From: CALBPI01 sp963922335
Lineage (GTDB): Bacteria; Pseudomonadota; Gammaproteobacteria; Steroidobacterales; Woeseiaceae
Length of the DNA: 64,000 nucleotides
Assembly (NCBI GenBank): GCA_963922335.1
Contig: CAWUIB010000009.1
Location: forward strand, 62,001 to 126,000
Reading direction: 5' to 3'
The notes under the pieces: generated by a model
Told to the model about the DNA's origin: nothing
Databases searched by the model: none
What the model saw: the letters and a program-made list of their open reading frames with translations, nothing else
Part shown: piece by piece, positions 36,017 to 44,743 of the stretch
Layout of the letters: every line of letters starts with the position of its first letter
Position numbering within the stretch: position 1 is the first letter of the stretch
Position numbers and translations under genes: made by a program

Positions 36017-37438
36017 TTACGTTCGCATAAAGCCGAGATCTTCGTCGTTAAAGTTGGCGAGGTTCGGCAGTGCTGAGCGCAACTCCCCAGACGTCAGACC
36101 GAACCATGACCCCAGCGTTGCCGCGTACTGCTCAACCGACACCGTCGGAATGAGTCGACCGCGATCGTCCGTGTAGTCACCGGAAGCAATATCGGAATCC
36201 GGGAATCCACCATAGACTCGCTGCCCTCGCACACTGCCGCCGGCGACGAAGTGATGACCTGCCCAGCCATGGTCGGTGCCATCGCCGTTATCGTTCATCG
36301 TGCGACCAAAATCAGCAGCAGTGAAGAGCGTGACATCGTCCCATACGCCGAGCTCAATCATCGCATTGCGGAAATCGCGGATACCGTTGGCGATTTGCGT
36401 TTGTAACCCGGGCAGGCTTGTTGCCTGTGTGCTGTGGGTATCGAACCCACCCATCCCCACAAAGAACACTTGCCGTGAGACTCCGAGTACATTTCGAAGG
36501 GAGATGGCTTCCGCGACAGCGCTCAACTGCCCGGCGGCCTGGCCTGGTGTGAACGTTGTGGTCAGTGGCGTACGCTGCGCATAAGCCTCACCGTACTCAT
36601 TACTCAAACCGACGCCGGTCGATTGCAGCAATTCAAAATCGTTCGCGAACACGTTCGGCGACGCGGCGTTCATCGAAGTGAGCGTGGCATTGATCTGTTG
36701 GCGCGTGGCATCGAAGTCGTTGCTGGTTCCGAGGATGTTCCGGTTCTCCACGAGATTGAGCGGTAACGCACCACTACGCGACAGCGCGAATGGAGCGTCG
36801 CCCGCACCACTCAGAAACACGGTATTGCCGAACGTCGTTATGCCCGCCAGATCGGCGCGCAGCGTCGGGTCTGATGCACGAGCCTGATCAATAAAGCGAC
36901 CACCCCAACCCAAACGGACGCCCTCGGTATCAAGCGCCATCCAGGTCGATTGTTGGTCGTTGTGAGAGAACAACTGCTTGGGCAGCGGCACTGACCGCGC
37001 ATTGAACTGTGCTCGGGTGGTCGGCTGAATCAGAGGTCCTACGCCGCCGACAACGGCCAGCTCGCCGCTGTTGAAGAGATCCACTACAGGTTCGTATTCC
37101 GATGCGAGTCCATACTCGAGCCCGCCGAACACTCCGGAGTTGCTCGGCAACAGCGGCAACAGATCGGCGCGGGCGCGACTGCCGGCCTCAGGCGTCGCCG
37201 CGTATATGTCCATCATGCTGCGCCGAGTATTCAGAAATCTCTGGTAGGACGCGTTATCGCGCGGAATGATTACGTCGTGGTTGTCGATGCCACCAAAGAA
37301 GAACAGACATACCAGTGCTTTGTAGCCGGAGGTGTCGGCGGCCTGCGCCGTGTTGGCCATCAGGTGCGGAAGAATGCCACCCGCGCAAGCAGCCCCAACG
37401 CAGGTGCGAAGAAAATCTCGACGTGTCTTGTTGGTCAT
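36017..37438 (-). CDS. DUF1501 secreted protein with Tat-type signal
   Basis: 473 residues. The N-terminus TRRDFLRTCVGAACAGG followed by a short hydrophobic stretch and AQAAD is a twin-arginine signal, so the protein is probably folded before export. The core VCLFFFGGIDNHDVIIPRD, LFSHNDQQSTWMALD, VGMGGFDTHSTQ and FTAADFGRTMNDNGDGTDHG are DUF1501 hallmarks (alkaline-phosphatase/sulfatase-like superfamily, activity unproven). It follows the DUF1800 gene by 12 bases on the same strand; the two families are paired in many bacteria, pointing to a joint extracytoplasmic role not yet defined. Confidence 0.9.
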   Translation of the reverse strand: MTNKTRRDFLRTCVGAACAGGILPHLMANTAQAADTSGYKALVCLFFFGGIDNHDVIIPRDNASYQRFLNTRRSMMDIYAATPEAGSRARADLLPLLPSNSGVFGGLEYGLASEYEPVVDLFNSGELAVVGGVGPLIQPTTRAQFNARSVPLPKQLFSHNDQQSTWMALDTEGVRLGWGGRFIDQARASDPTLRADLAGITTFGNTVFLSGAGDAPFALSRSGALPLNLVENRNILGTSNDFDATRQQINATLTSMNAASPNVFANDFELLQSTGVGLSNEYGEAYAQRTPLTTTFTPGQAAGQLSAVAEAISLRNVLGVSRQVFFVGMGGFDTHSTQATSLPGLQTQIANGIRDFRNAMIELGVWDDVTLFTAADFGRTMNDNGDGTDHGWAGHHFVAGGSVRGQRVYGGFPDSDIASGDYTDDRGRLIPTVSVEQYAATLGSWFGLTSGELRSALPNLANFNDEDLGFMRT

Positions 37439-37450
37439 AATCGATCCCCC

Positions 37451-39184
37451 TCACTGAACCACAGCAAATGTGGAGCTGGTTGCGAGCAAATAAATGGCGG
37501 TTTGGGCGCGCTTTCGAAGATCGGCATCGATCTGATTGTTGCGCAGTGGCATGCCATCAATGATGGCAGCGAAGTTATCGAAATCCTGCTGCGGCAGTCG
37601 GCCGCCGGTCATCAGGTTATCGACGTAGGTCACGAGCGCGACACCATCATCCGCCAAGGCGACGAAAGGCGCGTAGTTTGGTTCGAAGGCATTCGTGCCA
37701 CCGTTAGGCGTGCGATTGAAAATGTAATCGCCGACAAAGTTGATGTAGCCGATGCTTGAGGCACCGTTGACGATCTGCAGTTCAGGTGCGGTCAAACCCT
37801 GAGCGCCCGATTGTGTATTCGGTGCGATATACCCCGGACGATAGAAGTTAAACACTGATGGCGGACGGAACGGGTGCTGTCCTAAGCTCGTGCCCGTATC
37901 TCCGGTGTTTCGCAGCCGCGTTTCCGCTACGACATCGATGTTCTGCGTTTCCATTGCGCGAATCAGGTGAATGAATCGCAGCACAGGCTCACGGACTTTG
38001 CCGGCTACCGTGTCCTCGAACATCAGCTCATCGAGCAACACAGCAGCGAGCGTGGCTTGCAAATCGCCGCGAGTGCCGGTGCCAAACGACACACCATTGT
38101 CCGCCGTGTAGCTGCCGGTCGCGAACGCCATCGCCACGCGCTCCACATACTCAGGAGGCGGGCTGCTCATCGTGAATCTTTGAATCAACTGCCTCGCCAT
38201 AAACGGCGGTACGTTGTCATGCGCGAAGATGCCATCGATCGCTTGCGTTAGTGACGTCGGTCCATCCGTGTTTTCCGGAATGAAGACATCCAGGAAGTCC
38301 TTCGATTCCGGCGAGTGAAGATTCGCGTTGAACGTCATCGGGCGATTCCACATCTGCCATTCCGGATCAGGCCCGCGATCGAAGTTCATCCCGGTGAACA
38401 CCCGTGACAAATTGACGATGTCATCGTTATCGTAGGTTTCCACGGTCTGCCCATTAACCAACACCGGCGTGCCGTCCATGTTGAGCTCGAGCAAACCGAT
38501 CGTGAATAACTGCAGAATCTCTCGCGCATAGTTCTCATCAGGAAGCTGTCCTGTGTTTGCGTTCGCACGTCGACTGCCTCGATAGGTCAGGTAGTTACCC
38601 ATCGTCGGCGTGTAGGTAATATCGAGAAGCACATCTCGGTAGTTGCCGAACGCATTTTCGTAAAGCGCATCCATGTAGTACGCATGCCGATGCGTGACGT
38701 TAAGATTCTCCTCACCAACAACCACGATCTGTGACAGCGCAAACAGTGCGCGCTGGCGAAGTTGATCGTCGGCATTAATCATCGCTTCCCAGAACAAGTT
38801 CGCGTGCACCGGCCGTGTCGCACGGGCGTTAAAGGGTTCGTTCAGCCGTTCGGTGACCAGCGGCAGCACTTGTGGGAGATACGGACGTGCTGGCTTTGCA
38901 AACTCAGCAGCCAGCCAGTCGGCAGCGTCCCGCCCAACGAGGTTCGCAATGTCATCAGCGGTCCCGCCGAACGTTGCGGTACTCAGAAAGCGTTGGGCAG
39001 CAGCCTCATCTTCGATCAAGGAATACGAAACCGTCGGTGTGGGCGCCGGCGGATTCGGCGGCGGCGTTCCTGTCGGCGGTGGCGCGATCGTGCCGTCGTC
39101 TGTGCCGCCACCGCCACACGCGGTGATCAAGACAATCGCTGCCAGAAAACTGAAACCACGAAACGCTCTACGCATCACTAACAT
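37451..39184 (-). CDS. DUF1800 lipoprotein
   Basis: 577 residues. The signal segment FSFLAAIVLITAC ends in a lipobox Cys followed by GGGGTDDG and a Pro/Thr-rich spacer, so it is a probable lipoprotein held away from the membrane. The body has the DUF1800 blocks RFLSTATFGGTADDIANLVG, FWEAMINADDQLRQRALFALSQ, YRGSRRANANTGQLPDENYAREILQLFTIGL (in part), FTGMNFD and PFRPPSVFNFYRPGYIAP. The ATG at 39184 has GGAGAG upstream. Function unknown; it is translated just ahead of the DUF1501 gene, which implies cooperation. Confidence 0.9.
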   Translation of the reverse strand: MLVMRRAFRGFSFLAAIVLITACGGGGTDDGTIAPPPTGTPPPNPPAPTPTVSYSLIEDEAAAQRFLSTATFGGTADDIANLVGRDAADWLAAEFAKPARPYLPQVLPLVTERLNEPFNARATRPVHANLFWEAMINADDQLRQRALFALSQIVVVGEENLNVTHRHAYYMDALYENAFGNYRDVLLDITYTPTMGNYLTYRGSRRANANTGQLPDENYAREILQLFTIGLLELNMDGTPVLVNGQTVETYDNDDIVNLSRVFTGMNFDRGPDPEWQMWNRPMTFNANLHSPESKDFLDVFIPENTDGPTSLTQAIDGIFAHDNVPPFMARQLIQRFTMSSPPPEYVERVAMAFATGSYTADNGVSFGTGTRGDLQATLAAVLLDELMFEDTVAGKVREPVLRFIHLIRAMETQNIDVVAETRLRNTGDTGTSLGQHPFRPPSVFNFYRPGYIAPNTQSGAQGLTAPELQIVNGASSIGYINFVGDYIFNRTPNGGTNAFEPNYAPFVALADDGVALVTYVDNLMTGGRLPQQDFDNFAAIIDGMPLRNNQIDADLRKRAQTAIYLLATSSTFAVVQ

Positions 39185-39321
39185 CGCCGTCTCTCCACCG
39201 TCGACTGAGGTTGCGCGGGCACCATAACGCAGCGACTGTCGCCATTCGACGTCAACAACAGTGTTTTCGGATACCTACCTCTCGAAGTGTGCAACAGGTC
39301 ACGAGTCACGGCGATTGGGTT

Positions 39322-39954
39322 TTACATAGTCTGGTTTCCGTCGGGTGTCGTGGCGGCGAGCACCAGACAGTCAACCTGTTTCGCGCCGGCATCCAGCAGC
39401 GTCGCGCGAGCTTCTAACAGCGTCGCCCCGGTGGTCATCACATCATCAACAAGCAAGACATGACTCCCCGAGCATTGCCGTCGCGCAGCGAACACGCCCT
39501 TAACGTTCGACTGTCGCCTATGCTCGTCCAGTCCAACCTGCGGGCGCGTTGCACGCGGCTTGTGCAGCCAGTGATTGACGATCGGCAATCCCAGGGCACT
39601 GGCCAGAGCGTGCGCTAGCAGCTCGCTTTGGTTAAACCCGCGCCTCATGCGCCGAAGCCAGTGCAACGGCAATGGACACACATGAGATGGCCCTTTTGGG
39701 ATGTCGTCGCGCAGCGCTTCGAGTAACAGCGTAAGCACGGGCAGGTACTCAAGACGGCCCTGGTACTTAAAGCGCGACATCACCGCACTTAACGGTGGCG
39801 TATAAAGGAATGGTGCCACCGCCAGCGGGTGTCGCAGGGGAGCGCGCTCGATCTGATCCTGACAGCGCGGACAAACGACGGGCGACTGATCGAGCCCACA
39901 CAGAGTACAATGCTCGGAACGTAACCAGCGCCGATACCAGGGATCGCTGTTCAT
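39322..39954 (-). CDS. comF: ComF family phosphoribosyltransferase-like protein
   Basis: 210 residues. Four Cys in CTLCGLDQSPVVCPRCQD form a zinc finger at the N-terminus, followed by LRHPLAVAPFLYTPPLSAVM, FKYQGRLEYLPVL, PLPLHWLRRMRRGFNQSELLA and the PRPP-binding loop VLLVDDVMTTGATL. ComF proteins take part in DNA uptake in naturally competent bacteria (known for Haemophilus); with type IV pilus genes present in this window, a competence role is plausible but inferred. Divergent from the BioC-like gene. Confidence 0.92.
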   Translation of the reverse strand: MNSDPWYRRWLRSEHCTLCGLDQSPVVCPRCQDQIERAPLRHPLAVAPFLYTPPLSAVMSRFKYQGRLEYLPVLTLLLEALRDDIPKGPSHVCPLPLHWLRRMRRGFNQSELLAHALASALGLPIVNHWLHKPRATRPQVGLDEHRRQSNVKGVFAARRQCSGSHVLLVDDVMTTGATLLEARATLLDAGAKQVDCLVLAATTPDGNQTM

Positions 39955-40028
39955 AGCCTGACCCTAAGGGCGTGGTGCAACTGCTGTTCGCTGACAAATC
40001 GCCCAAACGCCTGAACAATCCTCTATCG

Positions 40029-40895
40029 ATGAACGCTACGCCCGAATCGACACGTACAGAGTCAGATACCACCTGCCAGCGCTTTCTGGCGCAGCAACAA
40101 GGTGGGTTTGTCTTTGAGCATACGGGGGCCGAACTTGCCGAGCGCTTTGAGATGCTGGCGCTTAAGCCGCAGCGCCTGTTGTGCGTTGGCTGGGATCCCA
40201 AACTGGTTGACGCTGCGCTCAAGCGCTGGCCCGAGACCCACCTCGTCGTTGTCGAGTCCAATCGTCAGTTAGCGGCGCGCGCACGCAGCGCTGCCGCCCG
40301 ATGGCTGCGCAAGCCCCGTTTTGACGTGTTCGAGGCGCCGATGGCGGGAGCCGAGCTTCCGAGCGCACATTTTGATTTCGCGGTCGCCAATCTTACGCTC
40401 GCCCGATCAGCGACTCCCGACGGCGCGCTGTCGACCCTGGCCGAGTGTCTCCAGCCCGGTGCCGGGCTGCTGTTCGCGATGCCAGGCCCGGACACACTAA
40501 AAGAGCTCCGTTCCGCGTGGTCGCATGACGATTTTGCGCATGTGGCCGTATTCCCGGATATGCACGACCTCGGGAGCGCGTTATCCCGCCATGGCTTCAC
40601 CGAGTCGGTACTCAATGCTGAGACACTGACCGTTCAATACGAGCAAGTCTCCCGGCTTTGGCAAGACATCACGCATCAGGGCGCTCGCAACTGTGAGCCC
40701 GGGCGGCGTAAGACATTGACGGGGAAGGACAGATTCCGTGAGATGCGTTCGCGCCTTGAGGGCGCCGATGGCAAGTTCACCGTAACCGTCGAACTCGTGT
40801 ACGTGCAGTGCTGGCGTGCCACCTCGCAAAGCCGCGACCGAAACCTTCCTGAGGGCGAAGTTCGAATCAGCCTCGACAGTCTGACAAAGCGATAA
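40029..40895 (+). CDS. BioC-like SAM-dependent methyltransferase
   Basis: 288 residues from ATG 40029; the frame is open 19 codons upstream. BioC methylates malonyl-ACP to start pimelate synthesis for biotin. The C-terminal half resembles BioC: GAGLLFAMPGPDTLKELRSA, FPDMHDLGSALSRHGF and a VQYEQVSRLWQDI block. The SAM-binding motif I is poor: RLLCVGWDPKLVDAAL where a DxGxGxG loop is expected. No other bio gene is nearby. It may be a BioC homologue with an altered cofactor site, or a different methyltransferase. In other proteobacteria, comF often stands near bio genes, which mildly supports the family call. Confidence 0.7.
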   Translation: MNATPESTRTESDTTCQRFLAQQQGGFVFEHTGAELAERFEMLALKPQRLLCVGWDPKLVDAALKRWPETHLVVVESNRQLAARARSAAARWLRKPRFDVFEAPMAGAELPSAHFDFAVANLTLARSATPDGALSTLAECLQPGAGLLFAMPGPDTLKELRSAWSHDDFAHVAVFPDMHDLGSALSRHGFTESVLNAETLTVQYEQVSRLWQDITHQGARNCEPGRRKTLTGKDRFREMRSRLEGADGKFTVTVELVYVQCWRATSQSRDRNLPEGEVRISLDSLTKR

Positions 40896-40939
40896 GGCAT
40901 CGCTTGAAAACGCCTCGACAAGCGCGCTAGCGTCACGTC

Positions 40940-41413
40940 ATGGCAGGCGAACACTCATCTCACGAATTCACGCTGAGCGCGAATTGCTCAATGAGCGCAG
41001 GCCAGGCCGTCGGCTTTTTCTGCGCCATCGCTGGCGTCAGCCTCACGATAGCGATTGGCTGCGCGTTTCTCGGTTACTGGCCGATACTGCCGTTTGCCGG
41101 TCTGGAACTTGCGTTGTTCGGTTGGGCGCTGCGCTACACCTGGCGACGGGGACAGCATCGCGAGTACATCACCATCGATGCCGAGCACATCGAACTCGAG
41201 CGTGTCGACGCTGATGGTGAGCCGATTGACCAACTCAAACTACCTCGGGCCTGGACTCGCGTGGCCCTGATCGCCGATCGAAACCGCCCTGGCGACAGGC
41301 GTCTCGCGTTCGGCCGTGAAGGAAGGTGGACACCGTTCGGTGACTTCCTGATCGAGGCAGAAAAGCGGACATTGCTGAGACGCCTGAAACAAGTCCTCTC
41401 TGAACAACCTTAG
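40940..41413 (+). CDS. DUF2244 membrane protein upstream of cox genes
   Basis: 157 residues with two adjacent membrane helices (AVGFFCAIAGVSLTIAIGCAF and WPILPFAGLELALFGWALRY) near the N-terminus and a cytoplasmic domain with REYITIDAEHIELERV and FGREGRWTPFGDFLIEAEKR. Matches the DUF2244 pattern; such genes commonly stand next to cytochrome c oxidase operons, as here (coxB 169 bases downstream). Function unknown; a role in oxidase assembly is inferred from position only. Confidence 0.85.
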   Translation: MAGEHSSHEFTLSANCSMSAGQAVGFFCAIAGVSLTIAIGCAFLGYWPILPFAGLELALFGWALRYTWRRGQHREYITIDAEHIELERVDADGEPIDQLKLPRAWTRVALIADRNRPGDRRLAFGREGRWTPFGDFLIEAEKRTLLRRLKQVLSEQP

Positions 41414-41582
41414 TCGAGGGTCTACTGGCCACAAAGCGTGGCCCAAGTCTCCTTTTCCCGCGCTGCAGCAGGTACAATATTGCGTGGGAACAGTGTCGGG
41501 ACGCGCTGATGCCCTGAGCGATTCTGACCGCCGGTCTGTCGATTCCCGACCTCGCGAAATTACCTGATATCAGGACTGACTG

Positions 41583-42419
41583 ATGAAAATGCAAAAGATA
41601 TTGCTGGGCGCATTGGTGACGCTGCTGCCCAGTGGCGCCGCCCTAGCGGACTGGGAACTCAACATGCGCGAAGGCGTGACTGCCATCAGCCGGGACATCC
41701 ACGGCTTGCACATGCTGATTTTCTACGTGTGCTGCGCAATCGCCGTATTCGTGTTTGGCTGGATGATTCTGGCGTTGGTGCTGCACCGCAAATCGCGCGG
41801 CGTCGAGCCCGCTCAGTTCTCGCACAGCACCAAGGCGGAGATCATCTGGACGCTGATTCCTGTGCTGATTCTTGTCGGCATGGCTGTCCCAGCGACCCAA
41901 ACGATGCTCGACATCGAAGATGACCGGAACCCGGACATCACGATCAAAGCGACGGCCTACCAGTGGAAGTGGCAATACGAGTACATCGACGAAGAAGTCA
42001 GCTTCTACTCGAACCTCGCACGCACCAGTAACGACGCACGACGCCTCGACTCCGGCATCGACCCGACAACGGTTGAGAACTACCTGCTCGAAGTCGACAA
42101 CCACGTGATCGTGCCGGTCGACAAGAAGGTCCGCGTACTGATCACCTCCAACGACGTGCTGCACGCCTGGTGGATGCCAGACTTTGGCATCAAGAAGGAT
42201 GCGATTCCTGGCTACATCAACCAGGTGTGGTTCCGAGCTGAAGAGCCCGGCATCTATCGCGGCCAATGCGCCGAGTTGTGCGGCCAGGATCACGGCTTTA
42301 TGCCGATCGTGGTCGAAGTCCTGGCGCAGGACGAATTTGACGCTCGTATGGCGGCGCTGCAGGCAGAGCAGGGTGTAGGAAGCGCCCGGTTCGCCGACAA
42401 CACCGCCTCTGCAGAGTAA
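41583..42419 (+). CDS. coxB: Cytochrome c oxidase subunit II
   Basis: Receives electrons from cytochrome c at the dinuclear CuA centre. 278 residues: signal peptide ending near GAALADW, two membrane helices (MLIFYVCCAIAVFVFGWMIL and IIWTLIPVLILVGMAVPAT), then the periplasmic cupredoxin domain. CuA ligands are in VLHAWWMPDFG and GQCAELCGQDHGFM; the aromatic electron-entry stretch is YQWKWQYEY. No C-terminal cytochrome c domain, so it is the CuA-only type. First gene of the oxidase operon. Confidence 0.97.
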   Translation: MKMQKILLGALVTLLPSGAALADWELNMREGVTAISRDIHGLHMLIFYVCCAIAVFVFGWMILALVLHRKSRGVEPAQFSHSTKAEIIWTLIPVLILVGMAVPATQTMLDIEDDRNPDITIKATAYQWKWQYEYIDEEVSFYSNLARTSNDARRLDSGIDPTTVENYLLEVDNHVIVPVDKKVRVLITSNDVLHAWWMPDFGIKKDAIPGYINQVWFRAEEPGIYRGQCAELCGQDHGFMPIVVEVLAQDEFDARMAALQAEQGVGSARFADNTASAE

Positions 42420-42448
42420 ACAGAACAAGATATCGGGAGCTAACACCA

Positions 42449-44035
42449 ATGAGTGCTGCCACAGAACATCACACTGACGACCACCACGATCACGGGCCTG
42501 AGTTGACCGGTCTGAAGCGCTGGCTGTTTACGACAAACCACAAGGACATCGGGTCGATGTACCTGATCTTCAGCCTGATCATGCTCTTCGTTGGCGGCCT
42601 CATGGCGCTGGTGATCCGCACCGAACTCGGTCAGCCCGGGATGCAGTTCGTGTCACCCGGCTTCTACAACCAGATGGTCACGATGCACGCGCTGATCATG
42701 ATCTTCGGCGCGGTAATGCCCGCATTCGTCGGTCTTGCCAACTGGATGATTCCACTCATGGTCGGCGCGCCGGATATGGCATTGCCGCGAATGAACAACT
42801 GGTCGTTCTGGATCCTGCCCGCTGCGTTCACGATCCTGCTGGCGACATTGTTCGTGCCGGGCGGAGCACCCGCAGGCGGCTGGACTATGTATCCGCCGCT
42901 CGTACTGCAGACCGGCGATGCATTCCCGATGTTGATTTTTGCCGTCCACTTGATGGGGATCTCGTCAATCATGGGCGCGATCAACATCATCGTGACCATT
43001 ATGAACATGCGCGCGCCGGGCATGACGCTGCTGAAGATGCCGCTGTTCGTTTGGACGTGGTTGATCACGGCGTACCTGCTGATCGCGGTTATGCCAGTAC
43101 TCGCAGGCGCGGTAACCATGCTGCTGACTGACCAGTTCTTCGGCACGAGCTTCTTCCGGGCGGCCGGTGGTGGCGACCCGGTCATGTTCCAGCACATCTT
43201 CTGGTTCTTCGGCCATCCAGAGGTCTACATCATGATCCTGCCGGCGTTCGGCATCATCTCGGAGATCATCCCGACCTTCTCGCGCAAACCGCTGTTCGGG
43301 TATGACTCGATGGTGTACGCGACCGCGAGTATCGCTTTCCTGTCGTTCATCGTGTGGGCACACCACATGTTCACCGCAGGCATGCCGTTGACCGGTCAGC
43401 TGTTCTTCATGTTCACCACGATGCTGATCGCGGTACCGACGGGCGTGAAAGTGTTTAACTGGACCGCAACGATGTGGAAAGGGGCCATGACGTTCGAGAC
43501 GCCGATGCTGTTCTCCGTAGCGTTCCTGTTCCTGTTCACGATTGGCGGATTCTCGGGCTTGATGCTCGCGATTGTCCCGGCCGACTTCCAGTACCACGAT
43601 TCTTACTTCGTCGTGGCGCACTTCCACTATGTACTGGTCCCGGGCGCGATCTTCGCGATTATCGCGGGCGTGTACTACTGGCTGCCGAAATGGACGGGCC
43701 ACATGTACAACGAAACCCTCGGCAAAACGCACTTCTGGTTGACCACGTTCTTCGTGAACCTGACGTTCTTCCCGATGCACTTCCTGGGTCTGGCGGGTAT
43801 GCCTCGACGTATCCCCGACTACGCGACGCAGTTTGCCGACTTCAACTTCATTGCCACCGTTGGCGCGTTTGGCTTCGGTCTATCGCAGCTGCTCTTCGTC
43901 TACATCATCGTCGCGTGTGCGCGTGGTGGTAAGAAAGCGACTGCCGAGGTGTGGGATAACCCGAAAGGGCTCGAATGGACGGTACCTTCGCCGGCACCGC
44001 ACCATACCTTTGATGAAGCACCGGTGGTGAAGTAA
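42449..44035 (+). CDS. coxA: Cytochrome c oxidase subunit I (aa3 type)
   Basis: Catalytic heme-copper subunit of 528 residues with 12 membrane helices. Heme a ligand region MHALIMIFGAVMPAFVGLAN, CuB and cross-linked Tyr in FGHPEVYIMILPAFGIISE, CuB His pair in VWAHHMF, and heme ligands in VVAHFHYVLVPGA are all present. The sequence is the A-type oxidase family with Glu in the D-channel region not individually verified. Follows coxB by 29 bases and precedes a 40-codon gene and ctaG. Confidence 0.97.
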   Translation: MSAATEHHTDDHHDHGPELTGLKRWLFTTNHKDIGSMYLIFSLIMLFVGGLMALVIRTELGQPGMQFVSPGFYNQMVTMHALIMIFGAVMPAFVGLANWMIPLMVGAPDMALPRMNNWSFWILPAAFTILLATLFVPGGAPAGGWTMYPPLVLQTGDAFPMLIFAVHLMGISSIMGAINIIVTIMNMRAPGMTLLKMPLFVWTWLITAYLLIAVMPVLAGAVTMLLTDQFFGTSFFRAAGGGDPVMFQHIFWFFGHPEVYIMILPAFGIISEIIPTFSRKPLFGYDSMVYATASIAFLSFIVWAHHMFTAGMPLTGQLFFMFTTMLIAVPTGVKVFNWTATMWKGAMTFETPMLFSVAFLFLFTIGGFSGLMLAIVPADFQYHDSYFVVAHFHYVLVPGAIFAIIAGVYYWLPKWTGHMYNETLGKTHFWLTTFFVNLTFFPMHFLGLAGMPRRIPDYATQFADFNFIATVGAFGFGLSQLLFVYIIVACARGGKKATAEVWDNPKGLEWTVPSPAPHHTFDEAPVVK

Positions 44036-44041
44036 GTCGTG

Positions 44042-44164
44042 ATGACTGATCCAGCTGGACAAAAGCAAATACGGCGCAACGCCCTTCTATTGGGCGTTGT
44101 CGCTTTTGCTGTTTTTGTCGCGTTCATCACGATCACGGTTGTTCGCGGCGGCGCAGTCGGGTAG
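44042..44164 (+). CDS. 40-residue single-helix membrane peptide (cytochrome oxidase small assembly protein-like)
   Basis: A short reading frame fills the gap between coxA and ctaG: ATG at 44042 (GTG at 44039 also in frame), TAG at 44162-44164, three bases before the ctaG ATG. The product begins MTDPAGQKQIRRNALLLGVV, continues as one hydrophobic helix (VAFAVFVAFITITVV) and ends RGGAVG. The Lys/Arg-rich start predicts a cytoplasmic N-terminus. Tiny genes in exactly this position are annotated in other proteobacteria as oxidase small assembly proteins. Length, tight spacing and sequence character make it a real gene rather than a chance frame. Confidence 0.75.
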   Translation: MTDPAGQKQIRRNALLLGVVAFAVFVAFITITVVRGGAVG

Positions 44165-44167
44165 CAC

Positions 44168-44689
44168 ATGGGTGATCGCTGGTTACCGCTGAAGCTCGTT
44201 GCGATGGCCGCCTGCGCATTCGGTTTCGCTTTTTCACTCATACCGTTGTATGACGTGTTTTGCGAAGTCACCGGGTTTGGTGGGCGCACCAACGAAACGC
44301 CGCTCGAGCTTACCGCCGTAGCAGGCGATGATCGCGTCATTACGATTCAGTTCCTCACCACCGTCAACCAGTATGCGCCCTACGACTTCGAGTCGTCCGT
44401 GCGCAGCATGGAGGTGGTGCCTGGTGAGATCTACGACGCAGTCTTTTTTGCGAGCAACCTGACTGAGAACGACAAGGTCGCGCAAGCGATTCCGAGCGTC
44501 TATCCAAACAAGGCGGCCGGCTATCTCAACAAGACCGAGTGTTTTTGCTTCAACAACCAGCCATTCGAAGCTGGGGAGCGCAAGGAAATGCCAGTGCGGT
44601 TTATGATCGATCCGGAGCTTCCGGACTACATCGACACGATCACGCTGTCATACACATTTTTTGATATCGAAAACGTAGCGGCTCTGTAA
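44168..44689 (+). CDS. ctaG: Cytochrome c oxidase copper chaperone CtaG/Cox11
   Basis: Membrane-anchored periplasmic protein that delivers copper to the CuB site of subunit I. 173 residues: one N-terminal helix (LVAMAACAFGFAFSLIPLYDVFC), then an Ig-like domain with the copper-binding pair in KTECFCFNNQPFEAGE and MPVRFMIDPELP, both typical. Lies between coxA and coxC, the usual position. Confidence 0.96.
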   Translation: MGDRWLPLKLVAMAACAFGFAFSLIPLYDVFCEVTGFGGRTNETPLELTAVAGDDRVITIQFLTTVNQYAPYDFESSVRSMEVVPGEIYDAVFFASNLTENDKVAQAIPSVYPNKAAGYLNKTECFCFNNQPFEAGERKEMPVRFMIDPELPDYIDTITLSYTFFDIENVAAL

Positions 44690-44743
44690 AATACACCCGC
44701 GTGGGACATCGCTCGCAAGTGACGAGCAAACGGGACAAGCCTA

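Noticed and set aside
36001..36030. Possible terminator between the convergent ubiA and DUF1501 genes
   Set aside because: Only GAAC/GTTC arms of 4 bp are visible; the stops are 4 bases apart and no intrinsic terminator can be supported.
41427..41450. Hairpin GGCCAC/GTGGCC between DUF2244 and coxB
   Set aside because: Only a 6-bp stem and no proper T-run (CAAGTCTCCTTTT follows), so not called as a terminator.
42965..43780. Long open frame (271 codons) on the minus strand inside coxA
   Set aside because: Very high Arg/His/Glu content and repeated dipeptides typical of an antisense shadow of a GC-rich gene; coxA is certain on the other strand.
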